Counted from the stretch's first letter, positions 18,101 through 28,000 are shown. The stretch: DNA of 46,978 nucleotides from Hydrococcus sp. Prado102 (GCA_025454425.1 JALOOL010000007.1:1-46978), one strand, 5' to 3'. A program made the numbers and translations. The notes: generated by a model from the sequence alone, not told the origin.

Positions 18101-21100
18101 AGAGGTATTAGGACTAAAACGAGTCGGGATTCGAGATAACTTCTTCGAGTTGGGGGGACATTCATTAATCGCCACTCGTGTAATTTCCCAAATAAGGCAA
18201 GTATTTAAAATCGATTTACCATTACGCAGTCTCTTTGAAAAACCAACCATAGTAGATTTAGCTCAAGAAATTGAAGCAGCGACTAAAGCCAATTTAGGGT
18301 TAGAAACTTCTACAATCGAACCAGTTTCAAGAACAAAAGAAATCCCCTTATCATTTGCTCAACAGAGATTGTGGTTTTTAGCACAATTAGAACCAGACAG
18401 TCCCTTCTACAATCAACCTACTGCTTTTCGTCTCAATGGCGAACTACAAATCCCTATCTTGAAGCAAAGTTTCCAAGAGTTGATTGACAGACACGAAACT
18501 TTACGCACGACGTTTGCTATTGTCGAAGGAAAACCCATTCAAGTTATCAATCCAGCAGTAGAATTCTTTTTACCAGTAATAAATCTAGAAAATCTCGACA
18601 GAGAAGCTCAAGAACGAGAAATACAGAAGTTAGCGAATCGAGAAGCTCAGCATCCATTTAATTTAGAACGAGACTCGGTAGTGCGATCGCTTTTACTAAG
18701 ACTCAACTCATTAGAACATATAATCTTATTCACTACACATCATATCGTCTGCGATGAATGGTCGATCGCAATCTTAGTCAAAGAAATCGCGACACTCTAC
18801 GAAACATTCCTAGAAGGAAAACCATCGCCTTTACCAGAATTACCGATTCAATATGCTGATTTTGCCTTTTGGCAGCGAGCGTGGTTGCACGGAGAGGTCT
18901 TATCGAGACAACTAGACTATTGGCGCAAACAATTACAAGATTTACCCCGACTAGACTTACTTACAGATTATCCCAGACCAGCGATTCAAAGCTATAAGGG
19001 AGCCACTCAATCTTTAATCTTGTCTGAGGAATTAAGCCAAGCACTCAAAGCCTTTTCACAACAACAAGGAGTCACTTTATTTATGACGCTGCTAGCAGCG
19101 TTTCAAGTGCTATTACATCGTTACAGCAATCAAAATGATATTGTCGTCGGAACCCCCATCGCCAATCGCAATCGAGCCGAGACAGAAGGGTTAATTGGCT
19201 TCTTTGTCAATACCTTAGTCTTAAGAACTAATTTAGAAGGCGATCGCAGTTTTACAGAATTACTCAAACGAGTCAGAGAAGTTACCTTAGAAGCTTATAC
19301 CCATCAAGATATTCCTTTCGAGCAGCTAGTCGAGGAACTAAAAGTAGAACGGCATCTCAACCGCAACCCGCTTTTTGATGTCATGTTTACCCTCGAAAAT
19401 AGCTCGACTGAAGAATTAAAACTGCCAGGATTAACGTTAAGTCCTTTAACACAAGAGAGTAAAACAGCAATATTCGATCTCATTCTTTCGATAAGCGATA
19501 CGGAGCAAGGATTAACAGGCGCGATCGAGTACAGTACCGATTTATTTGATAGTAGCGCGATCGCGCAAATGTTAGCTCATTATCAGGTGTTATTAGAAAC
19601 CATAGTTACTAATCCCAAGCTAAGATTGTCACAAATCCCTCTGTTAACCGCAAAAGAACGCGATCGACTTCTTAGAGAGTGGAACGATACCGAAGCTGAG
19701 TATCCACAAGATAAATGTATTCATGAGTTATTTGAAGAACGAGTAGAAAAGGCACCAGATGCTATAGCCTTAGTATTTGAAGACCAATATTTGACCTATC
19801 GGGAATTAGACAACAGAGCTAATCAACTCGCTCGCTATCTACAGCAACTCGGAGTAAGAGCAGAGGTTCCAGTAGGCATTTACTTAAAACGCTCTTTGGA
19901 GATGTTTGTAGCAATGCTGGGAGTTCTCAAAGCAGGAGGAGCGTACATTCCTATCGATCCTACCTATCCGAGCGAACGAGTTGCTACTATTCTCGAAGAT
20001 GCACGAGTGGGACTAATTGTAAGCCAATCTGGGCTAGAAACTGAGTTACTCTCAAATCAAACCAAGTGGATAAACCTCGATCGCATTTCTGATTTAATTT
20101 CTCAACACTCAATAGATAGCTGTTTAAACGCGATCGATTCCGAGAATTTAGCTTATGTAATTTACACATCAGGTTCGACGGGAAAACCCAAGGGAGTAGC
20201 GATAACTCATCAAGCTTTAGTTAACTATACTCTAGAAATTATCGAACAGTTTGAGTTACAGGGAGGCGACAGAATGCTACAGTTCGCTTCCATTGGTTTT
20301 GATGTAGTAGTCGAAGAAATTTTTCCCACTTGGATTATAGGAGCGACGGTTGTACTTCCAGGTGCGACTGAGCTTATTTCCTGTAGAGAATTTCAACATT
20401 TAATCGAGCAAGAACAAATAACGGTATTTGAATTACCTACCGCCTACTGGCATCAATGGGTATCAGAACTATTCGATTCCCAACAGACAGTACCGAGTTG
20501 TGTTCGTTTAGCGATTGTCGGTGGAGAAAGGATTTCCCCTGAAAGACTCAGACAATGGCAACAATTCTCTACACCGCTAATTCATGTTTATGGATTGACA
20601 GAGACAACTGTTACCTCGACACTGTATCGCTTAAACAGCGATGTAAAATTGCTAGAATTACCGATTGGAAAAGCGATCGCGAACACACAAATCTACTTAC
20701 TAGACTCTAATTTACAACCCGTACCCGTAGGAGTAGCAGGCGAAATATACATTGGCGGTGCAGGAATCGCAAGAGGATATCTCAATCGCGCAGAACTAAC
20801 AGCAGAAAGATTCATTCCCAACCCGTTTAGTAAGGATGCTGGAGCGAGGTTATATCGAACGGGAGATTTAGCAAAATATCTACCCGATGGAAATATCGAG
20901 TTTCTCGGTCGTATCGACCATCAGGTAAAAGTTAGGGGATTCCGCATCGAACTAGGAGAAATTGAAGCGGTATTAAACCAGCATCCACAAGTCAAAGAGT
21001 GTGTCGTTATTAACCGAGAAGACGTACCAGGGGAAAACCGATTGATTGCTTATATTGTTTATAAGCAAGAAAAAGATGTAACCGTAACTGAGTTGCGACG

Positions 21101-21578
21101 CTTTTTAGAGGAAAAACTACCTCGGTATTTAGTGCCATCAAACTTTGTCACTATAGACGCTATACCTCTCTCTTCTAATGGAAAAATAGATAGGCGATCG
21201 CTTCCCATTCCAGACAATCTTCGACCCGAATTAGAAGTAGATTATGTCAGACCACAAACAGAGGTGCAACAAGCTATTGCTGATGTTTGGCAAAAAGTTC
21301 TTGCTCTAGAAAAGGTAGGAATTCACGACAACTTTTTTGAAATAGGCGGACATTCATTACTTCTGATTCAAGTAAATAGTAAATTACGTCAATTATTTAA
21401 TACCGATCTATCAATAGTAGAGATGTTTAGATATCCAACCATAAGTTCTTTATCAGAATATTTAAATAAAAACGCTCCCAGTCAATCTTCATTGACAGAT
21501 AGCGATTGGCAAATTGAAAAAGTCAAAGCTGGTAAAGCTAAACAAAAAAAACGCAGGCAAAAAGTTCAATCAATTTAA
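15111..21578 (+). CDS. NRPS3: C-A (Thr)-PCP-C-A (basic residue X)-PCP
   Basis: 2155 residues, two modules. C1 (about 10-440, YPLSPMQQGMLFH) is of the DCL type expected after the NRPS2 epimerase, but its core motif reads H144-L-L-L-F-D-G, so the second, catalytic His is Leu145. A1 has D662 and the code D-F-W-N-I-G-M-V-H-K, the standard threonine code. PCP1 serine is S1018 (GGHSLI). C2 (about 1080-1510) is LCL-like with HHIVCDEWS at H1210-H1211. A2 has D1731 and the same D-V-E-E-I-G-V-V-T-K code as NRPS2 and NRPS5. PCP2 serine is S2082 (GGHSLL). The basic tail (VKAGKAKQKKRRQK) resembles that of NRPS1 and probably docks to the PKS2 ketosynthase, encoded after the extender-unit cassette. It lies 14 bp after NRPS2, so it is co-transcribed. 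Confidence 0.94.
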   Translation: MKKNNNIEDAYPLSPMQQGMLFHSIYAPKTGIYIGQVDFELRGQLNVFALIQAWEEVIKRHPVLRTACVWENLQQPIQVVVRQVKIPWQEQDWREISPLQQQAKLKALLEKDIHEDFEFSKAPLIRLTLIRLSETTYHFIWTYHLLLFDGWSLPLIYKEVFHYYQAFCQGQNVYLEKPRPYKDYIAWLQQQKLYYSEIYWREILKNCTVTSISNNKKSLSEQRNHYTKQAINLSAIATDSLSSFAKKHQITLNTLVQGAWALLLSKYTGEEDIIFGVTVSGRPHTLAKANSIVGLFINTLPIRVKISDRQSLIAWLQQIQERQIEARQYEYTPLVDIQRWSEIPANIPLFESIVVFENYPVEKIALKESGLDLEIKICDRFERSNYPLTVIAIPGNELLLEIAYEENKGFDDTTIYRMLKHLETLLQAMVVNPQQCLKELSILTEAEKQQLLVEWNNTTAHYPQEQCIHQLFEKQVECTPDNIAIVFEDRQITYRELNDRANQLARYLQKQGVKPDVLVGICVEPTIEMIVGLLGILKAGGAYLPLDPTYPKERLQYMLSDAEVTLIVTTEKCLNSLPSHQAKIICLDSDWEVIAKESKENTTNAIALSNLAYIIYTSGSTGKPKGVLVTHYNVVRLFAATQDCYNFNQNDVWTLFHSYAFDFSVWEIWGALLYGGRLAIVPYWISRTPEAFYELLKTEKVTVLNQTPSAFKQLIEVEESLNPSEDLSLRLVIFGGEALELQSLKPWFARHSDSHPQLINMYGITETTVHVTYRPITMADLDASVSVIGRPIKDLNVYLLDRNLQPVPIGVTGEMYISGAGVSRGYLNRPDLTAERFIPNPFSTKPGARLYKSGDKARYLENGEIEYVGRIDNQVKLRGFRIELGEIEAVLNQLPEVATGVVLLREDNLGNPSLVAYLTLQPEQTTTISSLRREMKSKLPEYMVPSAFVILPRLPLTANGKIDRKALPAPDASQLIAEGEYLAPSTPTQEILTGIWQEVLGLKRVGIRDNFFELGGHSLIATRVISQIRQVFKIDLPLRSLFEKPTIVDLAQEIEAATKANLGLETSTIEPVSRTKEIPLSFAQQRLWFLAQLEPDSPFYNQPTAFRLNGELQIPILKQSFQELIDRHETLRTTFAIVEGKPIQVINPAVEFFLPVINLENLDREAQEREIQKLANREAQHPFNLERDSVVRSLLLRLNSLEHIILFTTHHIVCDEWSIAILVKEIATLYETFLEGKPSPLPELPIQYADFAFWQRAWLHGEVLSRQLDYWRKQLQDLPRLDLLTDYPRPAIQSYKGATQSLILSEELSQALKAFSQQQGVTLFMTLLAAFQVLLHRYSNQNDIVVGTPIANRNRAETEGLIGFFVNTLVLRTNLEGDRSFTELLKRVREVTLEAYTHQDIPFEQLVEELKVERHLNRNPLFDVMFTLENSSTEELKLPGLTLSPLTQESKTAIFDLILSISDTEQGLTGAIEYSTDLFDSSAIAQMLAHYQVLLETIVTNPKLRLSQIPLLTAKERDRLLREWNDTEAEYPQDKCIHELFEERVEKAPDAIALVFEDQYLTYRELDNRANQLARYLQQLGVRAEVPVGIYLKRSLEMFVAMLGVLKAGGAYIPIDPTYPSERVATILEDARVGLIVSQSGLETELLSNQTKWINLDRISDLISQHSIDSCLNAIDSENLAYVIYTSGSTGKPKGVAITHQALVNYTLEIIEQFELQGGDRMLQFASIGFDVVVEEIFPTWIIGATVVLPGATELISCREFQHLIEQEQITVFELPTAYWHQWVSELFDSQQTVPSCVRLAIVGGERISPERLRQWQQFSTPLIHVYGLTETTVTSTLYRLNSDVKLLELPIGKAIANTQIYLLDSNLQPVPVGVAGEIYIGGAGIARGYLNRAELTAERFIPNPFSKDAGARLYRTGDLAKYLPDGNIEFLGRIDHQVKVRGFRIELGEIEAVLNQHPQVKECVVINREDVPGENRLIAYIVYKQEKDVTVTELRRFLEEKLPRYLVPSNFVTIDAIPLSSNGKIDRRSLPIPDNLRPELEVDYVRPQTEVQQAIADVWQKVLALEKVGIHDNFFEIGGHSLLLIQVNSKLRQLFNTDLSIVEMFRYPTISSLSEYLNKNAPSQSSLTDSDWQIEKVKAGKAKQKKRRQKVQSI

Positions 21579-21618
21579 CGTGAAATCGACCAAGTAGTTA
21601 ATAAAAAAGATCGAGAAA

Positions 21619-22470
21619 ATGGAGATTAAAACTGTTGGAGTTATTGGCGCTGGTGTAATGGGGATTGGAGTTTCCCAAAATCTCGCTCAAACTAGCCATC
21701 AAGTAATTCTTTTAGATGTATCGGATGAAATTTTGGAGCGAGCCAAACAGGAAATCAAAAACAACATTCGCTTTCAGAATTTTTTCAACAAGCAAAATCA
21801 ATCGGATGGTAACGAGATTCTAGACCGCATTAATTTTTCTACCAATTACTCTTTGTTAGAAAAGGCAGAGTTTATTATTGAAAATGCGACAGAAAACTGG
21901 AATATCAAAAAAAATATTTACGAAAAAATCGATCTAATTTGTCCCCAAGAATCTGTTTTTGCCGCTAATACATCGGCGATTTCCATTACTCGTATTGCTT
22001 CAGTCACTAAACGCGCTCCTCAAGTGCTTGGTATCCATTTTATGAATCCCGTACCAATGAAACCAATGGTAGAAATGATTCGTGGATATCATACTTCTGA
22101 AGAAGCGATCGCAACGGCAAAAAAATTATTAGCTCAAATGGGTAAAGAATCTATTTTAGTTAATGATTCGCCAGGATTTGTTTCTAATCGCGTGTTGATG
22201 TTGACCATCAACGAAGCAGTTTTTTTGCTACAAGAAAAAGTTGCTTCAGTAGAAGAAGTTGATAAAATTTTTAAGTCCTGTTTTGGTCACAAAATGGGTC
22301 CTTTAGAGACAGCAGATTTAATTGGTTTAGATACAATTCTCTTTTCTATCGAGGTTTTATATGAAAGCTTCAATGATAGCAAATATAGACCATGCTCTTT
22401 ACTCAAAAAAATGGTAGATGCGGGTTTATATGGTCGTAAAAGCGGACGAGGTTTCTACAGTTATAGCTAA
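21619..22470 (+). CDS. 3-hydroxyacyl-CoA dehydrogenase family enzyme for glyceryl-ACP oxidation (FkbK/ZmaG-like)
   Basis: 283 residues, the usual length of 3-hydroxybutyryl-CoA dehydrogenases. The N-terminus has the NAD(P)-binding GAGVMGIG, and H140 in GIHFMNPVPMKPMVE is the catalytic His block. In methoxymalonyl- and hydroxymalonyl-ACP pathways this family oxidises the primary alcohol of glyceryl-ACP. The three other enzymes of that pathway follow directly (free ACP, acyl dehydrogenase, FkbH), so this role is much more likely than fatty-acid oxidation. It starts 40 bp after NRPS3 and is part of the same run. Confidence 0.88.
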   Translation: MEIKTVGVIGAGVMGIGVSQNLAQTSHQVILLDVSDEILERAKQEIKNNIRFQNFFNKQNQSDGNEILDRINFSTNYSLLEKAEFIIENATENWNIKKNIYEKIDLICPQESVFAANTSAISITRIASVTKRAPQVLGIHFMNPVPMKPMVEMIRGYHTSEEAIATAKKLLAQMGKESILVNDSPGFVSNRVLMLTINEAVFLLQEKVASVEEVDKIFKSCFGHKMGPLETADLIGLDTILFSIEVLYESFNDSKYRPCSLLKKMVDAGLYGRKSGRGFYSYS

Positions 22471-22475
22471 ATAGT

Positions 22476-22481
22476 AAAGGA
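22476..22481 (+). promoter_or_regulatory. Ribosome binding site that selects the second ATG of the free ACP
   Basis: AAAGGA ends at 22481, directly before the first ATG (22482), which is too close for initiation. It is 6 bp before the ATG at 22488, a good spacing. I therefore start the ACP at 22488. Confidence 0.6.
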
Positions 22482-22487
22482 ATGAAT

Positions 22488-22736
22488 ATGCAAGAAACTA
22501 AAGTAAAAATAAAGCGATTTTTAGCACAGTTTTTTGGAAATCATAATCTACAAGACGATGAAGATATATTCGCTCTTGGGTTTGTTAATTCTATGTTTGC
22601 CATGCAACTTGTTTTATTTATCGAAAAAGAGTTTCAAGTGACCATTGAAAATGAGGATTTAGATTTTGAAAATTTTAAAAGTATAAATGCTATTGTCAAA
22701 TTGCTAGAACACAAGACAACATTTGTTGGAGCTTAA
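22488..22736 (+). CDS. Discrete acyl carrier protein of the hydroxymalonyl-type extender pathway
   Basis: 82 residues from the ATG chosen by the ribosome binding site at 22476-22481; an ATG two codons upstream is possible. The phosphopantetheine serine is S35 in GFVNSMFAMQLV, a pattern characteristic of the free ACPs that carry glyceryl, hydroxymalonyl or methoxymalonyl units (FkbJ-like), rather than the GGxS of PCPs. It would receive the three-carbon unit from the FkbH protein, carry it through two oxidations and present it to a PKS acyltransferase. Flanked by the dehydrogenase (12-18 bp gap) and the acyl dehydrogenase. Confidence 0.9.
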   Translation: MQETKVKIKRFLAQFFGNHNLQDDEDIFALGFVNSMFAMQLVLFIEKEFQVTIENEDLDFENFKSINAIVKLLEHKTTFVGA

Positions 22737-22743
22737 AAAGAAA

Positions 22744-23928
22744 ATGAAACTTGAATTAACTCCACAACAAAAAGAAGCAAAGTCGGAATTTAGATCGTTT
22801 GTCAATGAAGAAATTATTCCTCTTGCAGATCGATGCGATCGCGAAGAAAATACGCCTCCAGAATTGATAAAAAAGCTAGCACAAAAAGGTTATTTAGGTG
22901 CTGTATTGCCGAAAGATATTGGCGGTAGAGGAATGGATGCGATCGCCTACGGTATTTTAAATGAGGAAATTGGACGGGGATGTTCTTCGCTACGAAGCTT
23001 ATTAACCGTTCACAATATGGTGACTCATGCTATTTTTAAATGGGGTAGTAAGCATCAAAAAGAATATTGGTTGCCTAAGTTAGCTTCTGGTGAAAAGATT
23101 GCTGCTTTTGCTTTAAGCGAACCTAATGTAGGTAGCGATGCTAAAAGTGTAGAAACTACAGCAACAATTTCGGGTAATTCATACGTCTTGAATGGACAAA
23201 AGAAATGGATTACTTATGGACAAATTGCTGACGTTTTTTTAGTCTTCGCTCAATGCGAAGAAAAACCTTCTGCTTTTTTGGTTGAAAAAGAAAGTTTAGG
23301 TCTTTCAGTTATACCAATTTTTGGTATGCTTGGTACTAGAGCTTCAATGTTAGCAGAACTTCATTTTAATAACTGTCTTATTCCTCAAGAAAATCTTGTG
23401 TGCAGACAAGGTTTTGGATTTTCTCATGTTGCTGCTTCTGCGCTAGATTATGGAAGATATAGTGTAGCTTGGGGTTGTGTGGGTATAGCGCAAGCTTGTT
23501 TGGAGGCTTGTATTAAATACACTAGCGAAAGAAAACAATTCGATATTTATCTTAAAGATCATCAATTAATCAGACAAATGATCTCGGATGCGATCGCGAA
23601 TATTAAAGCAGCAAGATTGCTTTGTTATCAAGCTGGTTATTTAAAAGATATTGGCGATCCTTTATCAATTACAGACACGTCTATTGCTAAATATTTTGCT
23701 TCTACAATAGCAACAAAAGTAGCCAATGATGCCGTACAGATTCACGGTGGTAATGGTTGTAGTAGTGAATATCCCGTTCAAAGATATTGGCGCGATGCGA
23801 AAATTATGGAAATCATTGAAGGGAGTACTCAAATTCAACAAATTACCATTGCAGAATCTGGTTATCAAGAATATATGTTACCAACTAAATTTTCTAGCAA
23901 GTCTCAAGAATTAATGGCAAGGATCTAA
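22744..23928 (+). CDS. Acyl-CoA (acyl-ACP) dehydrogenase of the extender cassette (FkbI-like)
   Basis: 394 residues from ATG 22744. A TTG-initiated form from 22723 would overlap the ACP stop and add only seven residues, and GGAG at 22728-22731 supports the ATG. Family signatures include FALSEPNVGSDAKS, the LDYGRYSVAWGCVG helix, QIHGGNGCSSEYPVQRYWRD, and the catalytic-base region IIEGSTQIQ with E359. In FkbI-type pathways this flavoenzyme takes part in the second oxidation of the ACP-bound three-carbon unit to the malonate-type acid. Its place between ACP and FkbH makes that role clear. It is separated from FkbH by only 4 bp. Confidence 0.9.
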   Translation: MKLELTPQQKEAKSEFRSFVNEEIIPLADRCDREENTPPELIKKLAQKGYLGAVLPKDIGGRGMDAIAYGILNEEIGRGCSSLRSLLTVHNMVTHAIFKWGSKHQKEYWLPKLASGEKIAAFALSEPNVGSDAKSVETTATISGNSYVLNGQKKWITYGQIADVFLVFAQCEEKPSAFLVEKESLGLSVIPIFGMLGTRASMLAELHFNNCLIPQENLVCRQGFGFSHVAASALDYGRYSVAWGCVGIAQACLEACIKYTSERKQFDIYLKDHQLIRQMISDAIANIKAARLLCYQAGYLKDIGDPLSITDTSIAKYFASTIATKVANDAVQIHGGNGCSSEYPVQRYWRDAKIMEIIEGSTQIQQITIAESGYQEYMLPTKFSSKSQELMARI

Positions 23929-23932
23929 CAAA

Positions 23933-25003
23933 ATGATTTCTATAGAATCAGATAGAATTAGAGATAAGTCCCAAGCTCGAAAAACGATTAAATGTGTAGT
24001 TTGGGATTTAGATAATACTATTTGGAATGGTGTTTTATTGGAGGGCGATCGCATTTCTGTAACTCCTTCTGTAGTAGAGATAATTAAAACTTTAGATAGT
24101 CGAGGAATCTTACAATCTGTTGCTAGTAAGAACGACTATAATAATGCAATAGTAAAACTTCAAGAACTTGGATTAGCTGAATATTTTTTATATTCCCAAA
24201 TTAATTGGAATTCTAAAGCTTCTTCAATTCAAGAGATTGCTAAATTACTAAACATTGGTATTGACACAATAGCTTTTATTGACGACCAGTTATTTGAATT
24301 AGAAGAAGTTGCTTTTTCCTTACCCGAAGTGTTTTGTATTAATGCAATAGAATTAGATCGAGTTTTAGATCTGCCAGAAATGAATCCTCGTTTTATTACA
24401 GAGGATTCGCGAAAAAGAAGATTAATGTATATTAGCGATCGCGATCGCAATCAAATTGAATCAGAATTTACTGGTACTAAAGAAGAGTTTTTAGCCACGC
24501 TCAATATGAATTTTACTATCTCTTCTGCCAAAGAAGAAGACTTACAACGAGCAGAAGAATTAACAGTAAGAACCAATCAATTAAATACAACTGGCTATAC
24601 TTATTCTTATGACGAACTCGCTCAATTAAGACTATCCGAAAATCACAAGTTATTAATTGCTAGTTTAGATGATAAGTACGGAAGCTACGGAAAAATTGGC
24701 TTGGTTGTTATCGAATGTTTGGAAAAGATTTGGACGATTAAACTTTTGCTGATGTCTTGTCGCGTTATGTCTAGAGGTGTCGGTACAGTAATGCTCAACT
24801 ATATTATTGAATTAGCTAAAAATAATCATGTTCGTCTTTGTGCCGAATTTGTTAGCAACGATCGCAATCGCATGATGTATATTGCCTATAAATTTGCAGG
24901 CTTTCAAGAAATTGAGAAAAAGGACAATATTGCAATTCTAGAAAATAAATTGATGAGAATTCAACCTTGTCCGGGCTATATAAAATTACAAATCGATAAT
25001 TAA
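23933..25003 (+). CDS. FkbH-like glyceryl-ACP synthase (HAD superfamily)
   Basis: 356 residues, the normal FkbH length. An N-terminal HAD motif VVWDLDNTIWNGV has D25 and D27. The second half has GNAT-like sequence (VRTNQLNTTGYTY, LMSCRVMSRGVGTVML, RNRMMYIAYKFAGF). FkbH proteins take 1,3-bisphosphoglycerate, dephosphorylate it and load glyceryl onto the free ACP, the first step to hydroxymalonyl- or methoxymalonyl-ACP. No O-methyltransferase (FkbG type) follows, so hydroxymalonyl-ACP is the expected end product. PKS2 starts 28 bp later. Confidence 0.92.
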   Translation: MISIESDRIRDKSQARKTIKCVVWDLDNTIWNGVLLEGDRISVTPSVVEIIKTLDSRGILQSVASKNDYNNAIVKLQELGLAEYFLYSQINWNSKASSIQEIAKLLNIGIDTIAFIDDQLFELEEVAFSLPEVFCINAIELDRVLDLPEMNPRFITEDSRKRRLMYISDRDRNQIESEFTGTKEEFLATLNMNFTISSAKEEDLQRAEELTVRTNQLNTTGYTYSYDELAQLRLSENHKLLIASLDDKYGSYGKIGLVVIECLEKIWTIKLLLMSCRVMSRGVGTVMLNYIIELAKNNHVRLCAEFVSNDRNRMMYIAYKFAGFQEIEKKDNIAILENKLMRIQPCPGYIKLQIDN

Positions 25004-25031
25004 TTTATTTGCTTAATTTTAGGTATTAATT

Positions 25032-28000
25032 ATGACAAATACAGAAATTAACGAGCTAGAAATTGCTATTATTGGAATGAGCGGGCGTTTTCCTGGAGCA
25101 AAAAATGTTGACGAATTCTGGAATAATTTACAAAAAGGGATAGAATCGATTTCCTTCTTTACTGATGAAGAATTAGCGGATTCAGTAAAAGATAAAAAGC
25201 TGCTGAACGCTCCTAATTTTGTCAAAGCTAAGGGAATATTAGAAAATGCAGAACTTTTTGATGCGTCCTTCTTTGGTTTTAACCCTAGAGAAGCTGAGAT
25301 TACCGATCCACAACATCGCCTATTTCTAGAATGTGCCTGGGAAGCATTAGAAAATGCAGGCTATGACTCTCAGCAATATCAAGGCTCGATAGGTGTTTAT
25401 GGTGGTAGTAGTTTAAACAGCTATTTTCTCAATAATGTATATCCAAATTTAGAGTTTCTTAATGCTATCGACGGTCATCAACTTGCGATCGCTAGCGATA
25501 AAGATTTTCTCACTACACGCATCTCTTACAAACTAAATTTAGAAGGTCCTAGTTACACCGTTCAAACTGCCTGTTCGACTTCATTAGTTGCCGTCCATTT
25601 AGCTTGTCAAAGTTTACTCAATGGAGAATGCGACATGGCTTTAGCTGGCGGCGTTTCTGTCGATTCACCACGAAAATCTGGCTATCTTTATCAAGAAGGA
25701 GATGTTAGTTCGCCAGATGGACATTGCCGTGCTTTTGATGCTAAAGCACAGGGAACTGGTAGTGGCGAAGGTGTTGGTATAGTCGTTTTGAAGAGAATGG
25801 AAGATGCGATCTCAGATGGCGACAACATCTATGCTGTTATTAAGGGTTCAGCTATTAACAACGATGGTTCTTTTAAAGTTAGCTACACGGCACCTCGGAT
25901 AGATAGCCAAGCTAAAGTCATTAGGATGGCTCAAGTTGTCGCTGAAGTCGAACCAGAAACGATCGACTATATTGAAACTCATGGAAGCGGAACGGTACTA
26001 GGAGATCCAATTGAAATTGCTGCTTTAACTCAAGCTTTTCGCACCGATACTAATAAGAAAGGCTTTTGTGCAATTGGTTCGCTAAAAACGAATATCGGTC
26101 ATTTGGATGCAGCAGCAGGAGTAGCAGGATTAATTAAAACCGTTCTTGCCCTTAAAAATCAACAAATTCCCCCTAGTTTGCATTTCGAGCAACCTAACCC
26201 TAAGATTGACTTTGCCAACAGTCCATTTTATGTCAACACTAAACTATCCGAATGGAATGTTAATGGTAGTCCTCGTCGTGCGGGAGTGAGTTCTTTTGGC
26301 ATCGGCGGAACCAATGCTCATGTCATTCTCGAAGAACCCCCTTTTAATAGTTCAAAGTTCAAAGTTCAAAGTTCAAAATTGGGAACGGATTGGGAGTTAT
26401 TGTTGCTGTCTGCTAAAACTCCTACAGCATTAGATACCATTACAACTAATTTAGTCGAACATCTTAAAAAACATCCCGACCTTAACTTAGCCGATGTCGC
26501 TTACACTCTCCAAATAGGTCGTCGAGCATTTGAGCATCGACGAATGGTTGTCTGTCAAAATAGAGAAGATGGAATTAATGCCCTTCAAGACCCCAAACGA
26601 GTATTAACTAGTTTTCAAGAACCTAGCAACCGACCTGTAGCTTTTATGTTTACTGGTTTGGGTACTCATTACACAAACATGGGTTGGGAACTTTATCAAA
26701 CTGAGCCAACATTCCGCGAACAAGTAGACCTCTGTTGCAATCTTCTATCACCACTTCTAAATCTCGATCTTAGAGACATAATTTACCCCGACAGACATCA
26801 AATTCCCTCATCTAATTCGACAATGACTCAATCTGGGTTAGATTTGCGAAAAATGCTCTCTCGCGAAGAAAAACCAGCAGACGAAGCTACTCAAAAACTC
26901 AATCAAACTTATCTCACCCAACCAGCAGTATTTGTCATCGAGTATGCCTTAGCTCAGTTGTTGATGGCTTGGGGAATTCGTCCGGTAGCGACAATTGGCT
27001 ACAGTATCGGTGAATATGTGGCAGCTTGTATTTCTGGGGTTTTGTCTTTAGAAGATGCTTTGACTCTGGTTGCCAAAAGAGCGCAAATGATTCAGGAATT
27101 GCCCCCAGGAGCCATGTTAGCCGTTCCTCTTTCCGAAGAACAAGTGCGTCCCTATTTAGACGAGAATCTCTCGCTATCGGCGATTAATGGCTCATCTGTT
27201 TGTGTAGTGGCAGGGACAAATGAAGCTGTCGAGCGATTAGAAAGAGAATTAAGCCAGCAAGGGTTAGCCGTGCGGAGAATTGAGACATCTCACGCTTTTC
27301 ATTCTCAGATGATGAATGCGATCGCGCAACCATTCACCGAGTTAGTTAAAACCGTTAAGCTTCACCCCCCGCAAATTCCTTATTTATCTAATGTTACAGG
27401 GACTTGGATTAGTGCCGAGCAAGCGACAAATCCTAGTTACTGGACTCAACACCTGTGTCAAACAGTGCGCTTTGCTGATGGAGTTCAACAGTTGTGGCAG
27501 AAACACCGACCAATTTTGTTAGAAATTGGCGCGGGACAAACATTAGGGAGTTTGGCGCTACAGTGTTTAGAAGGGGTTTCAGTGACGGATAAGGTTGTCT
27601 TACCTTCATTGAAGTATTCTTACGATCGCCAATCTGATGTACGATTTCTGCTTAACACTCTAGGACAATTATGGCTGTCAGGAATTTCAATCGATTGGTC
27701 GAGATTTTACGAGAATGAGCGCCGCCATCGCCAACCATTACCAACATATCCTTTTGAGAGACAGCGTTATTGGATAGATTCCATTCAACCCAAACAACTT
27801 TCAACGACAGAGAAAGTCTCTTTGGAGAAAAAGCCAGACATGACAGATTGGTTTTATGTTCCCATTTGGAAACAATCTATACTTCCTTCTGTTTTTAAAA
27901 GTGGTGAGTTAAATAAAGCAAAATCGTGCTGGTTAGTATTTGTTGATGAATGTGGAATTGCTTGCGAGATAGCAACTAGACTAGTAAAAGAAGATCGAGA

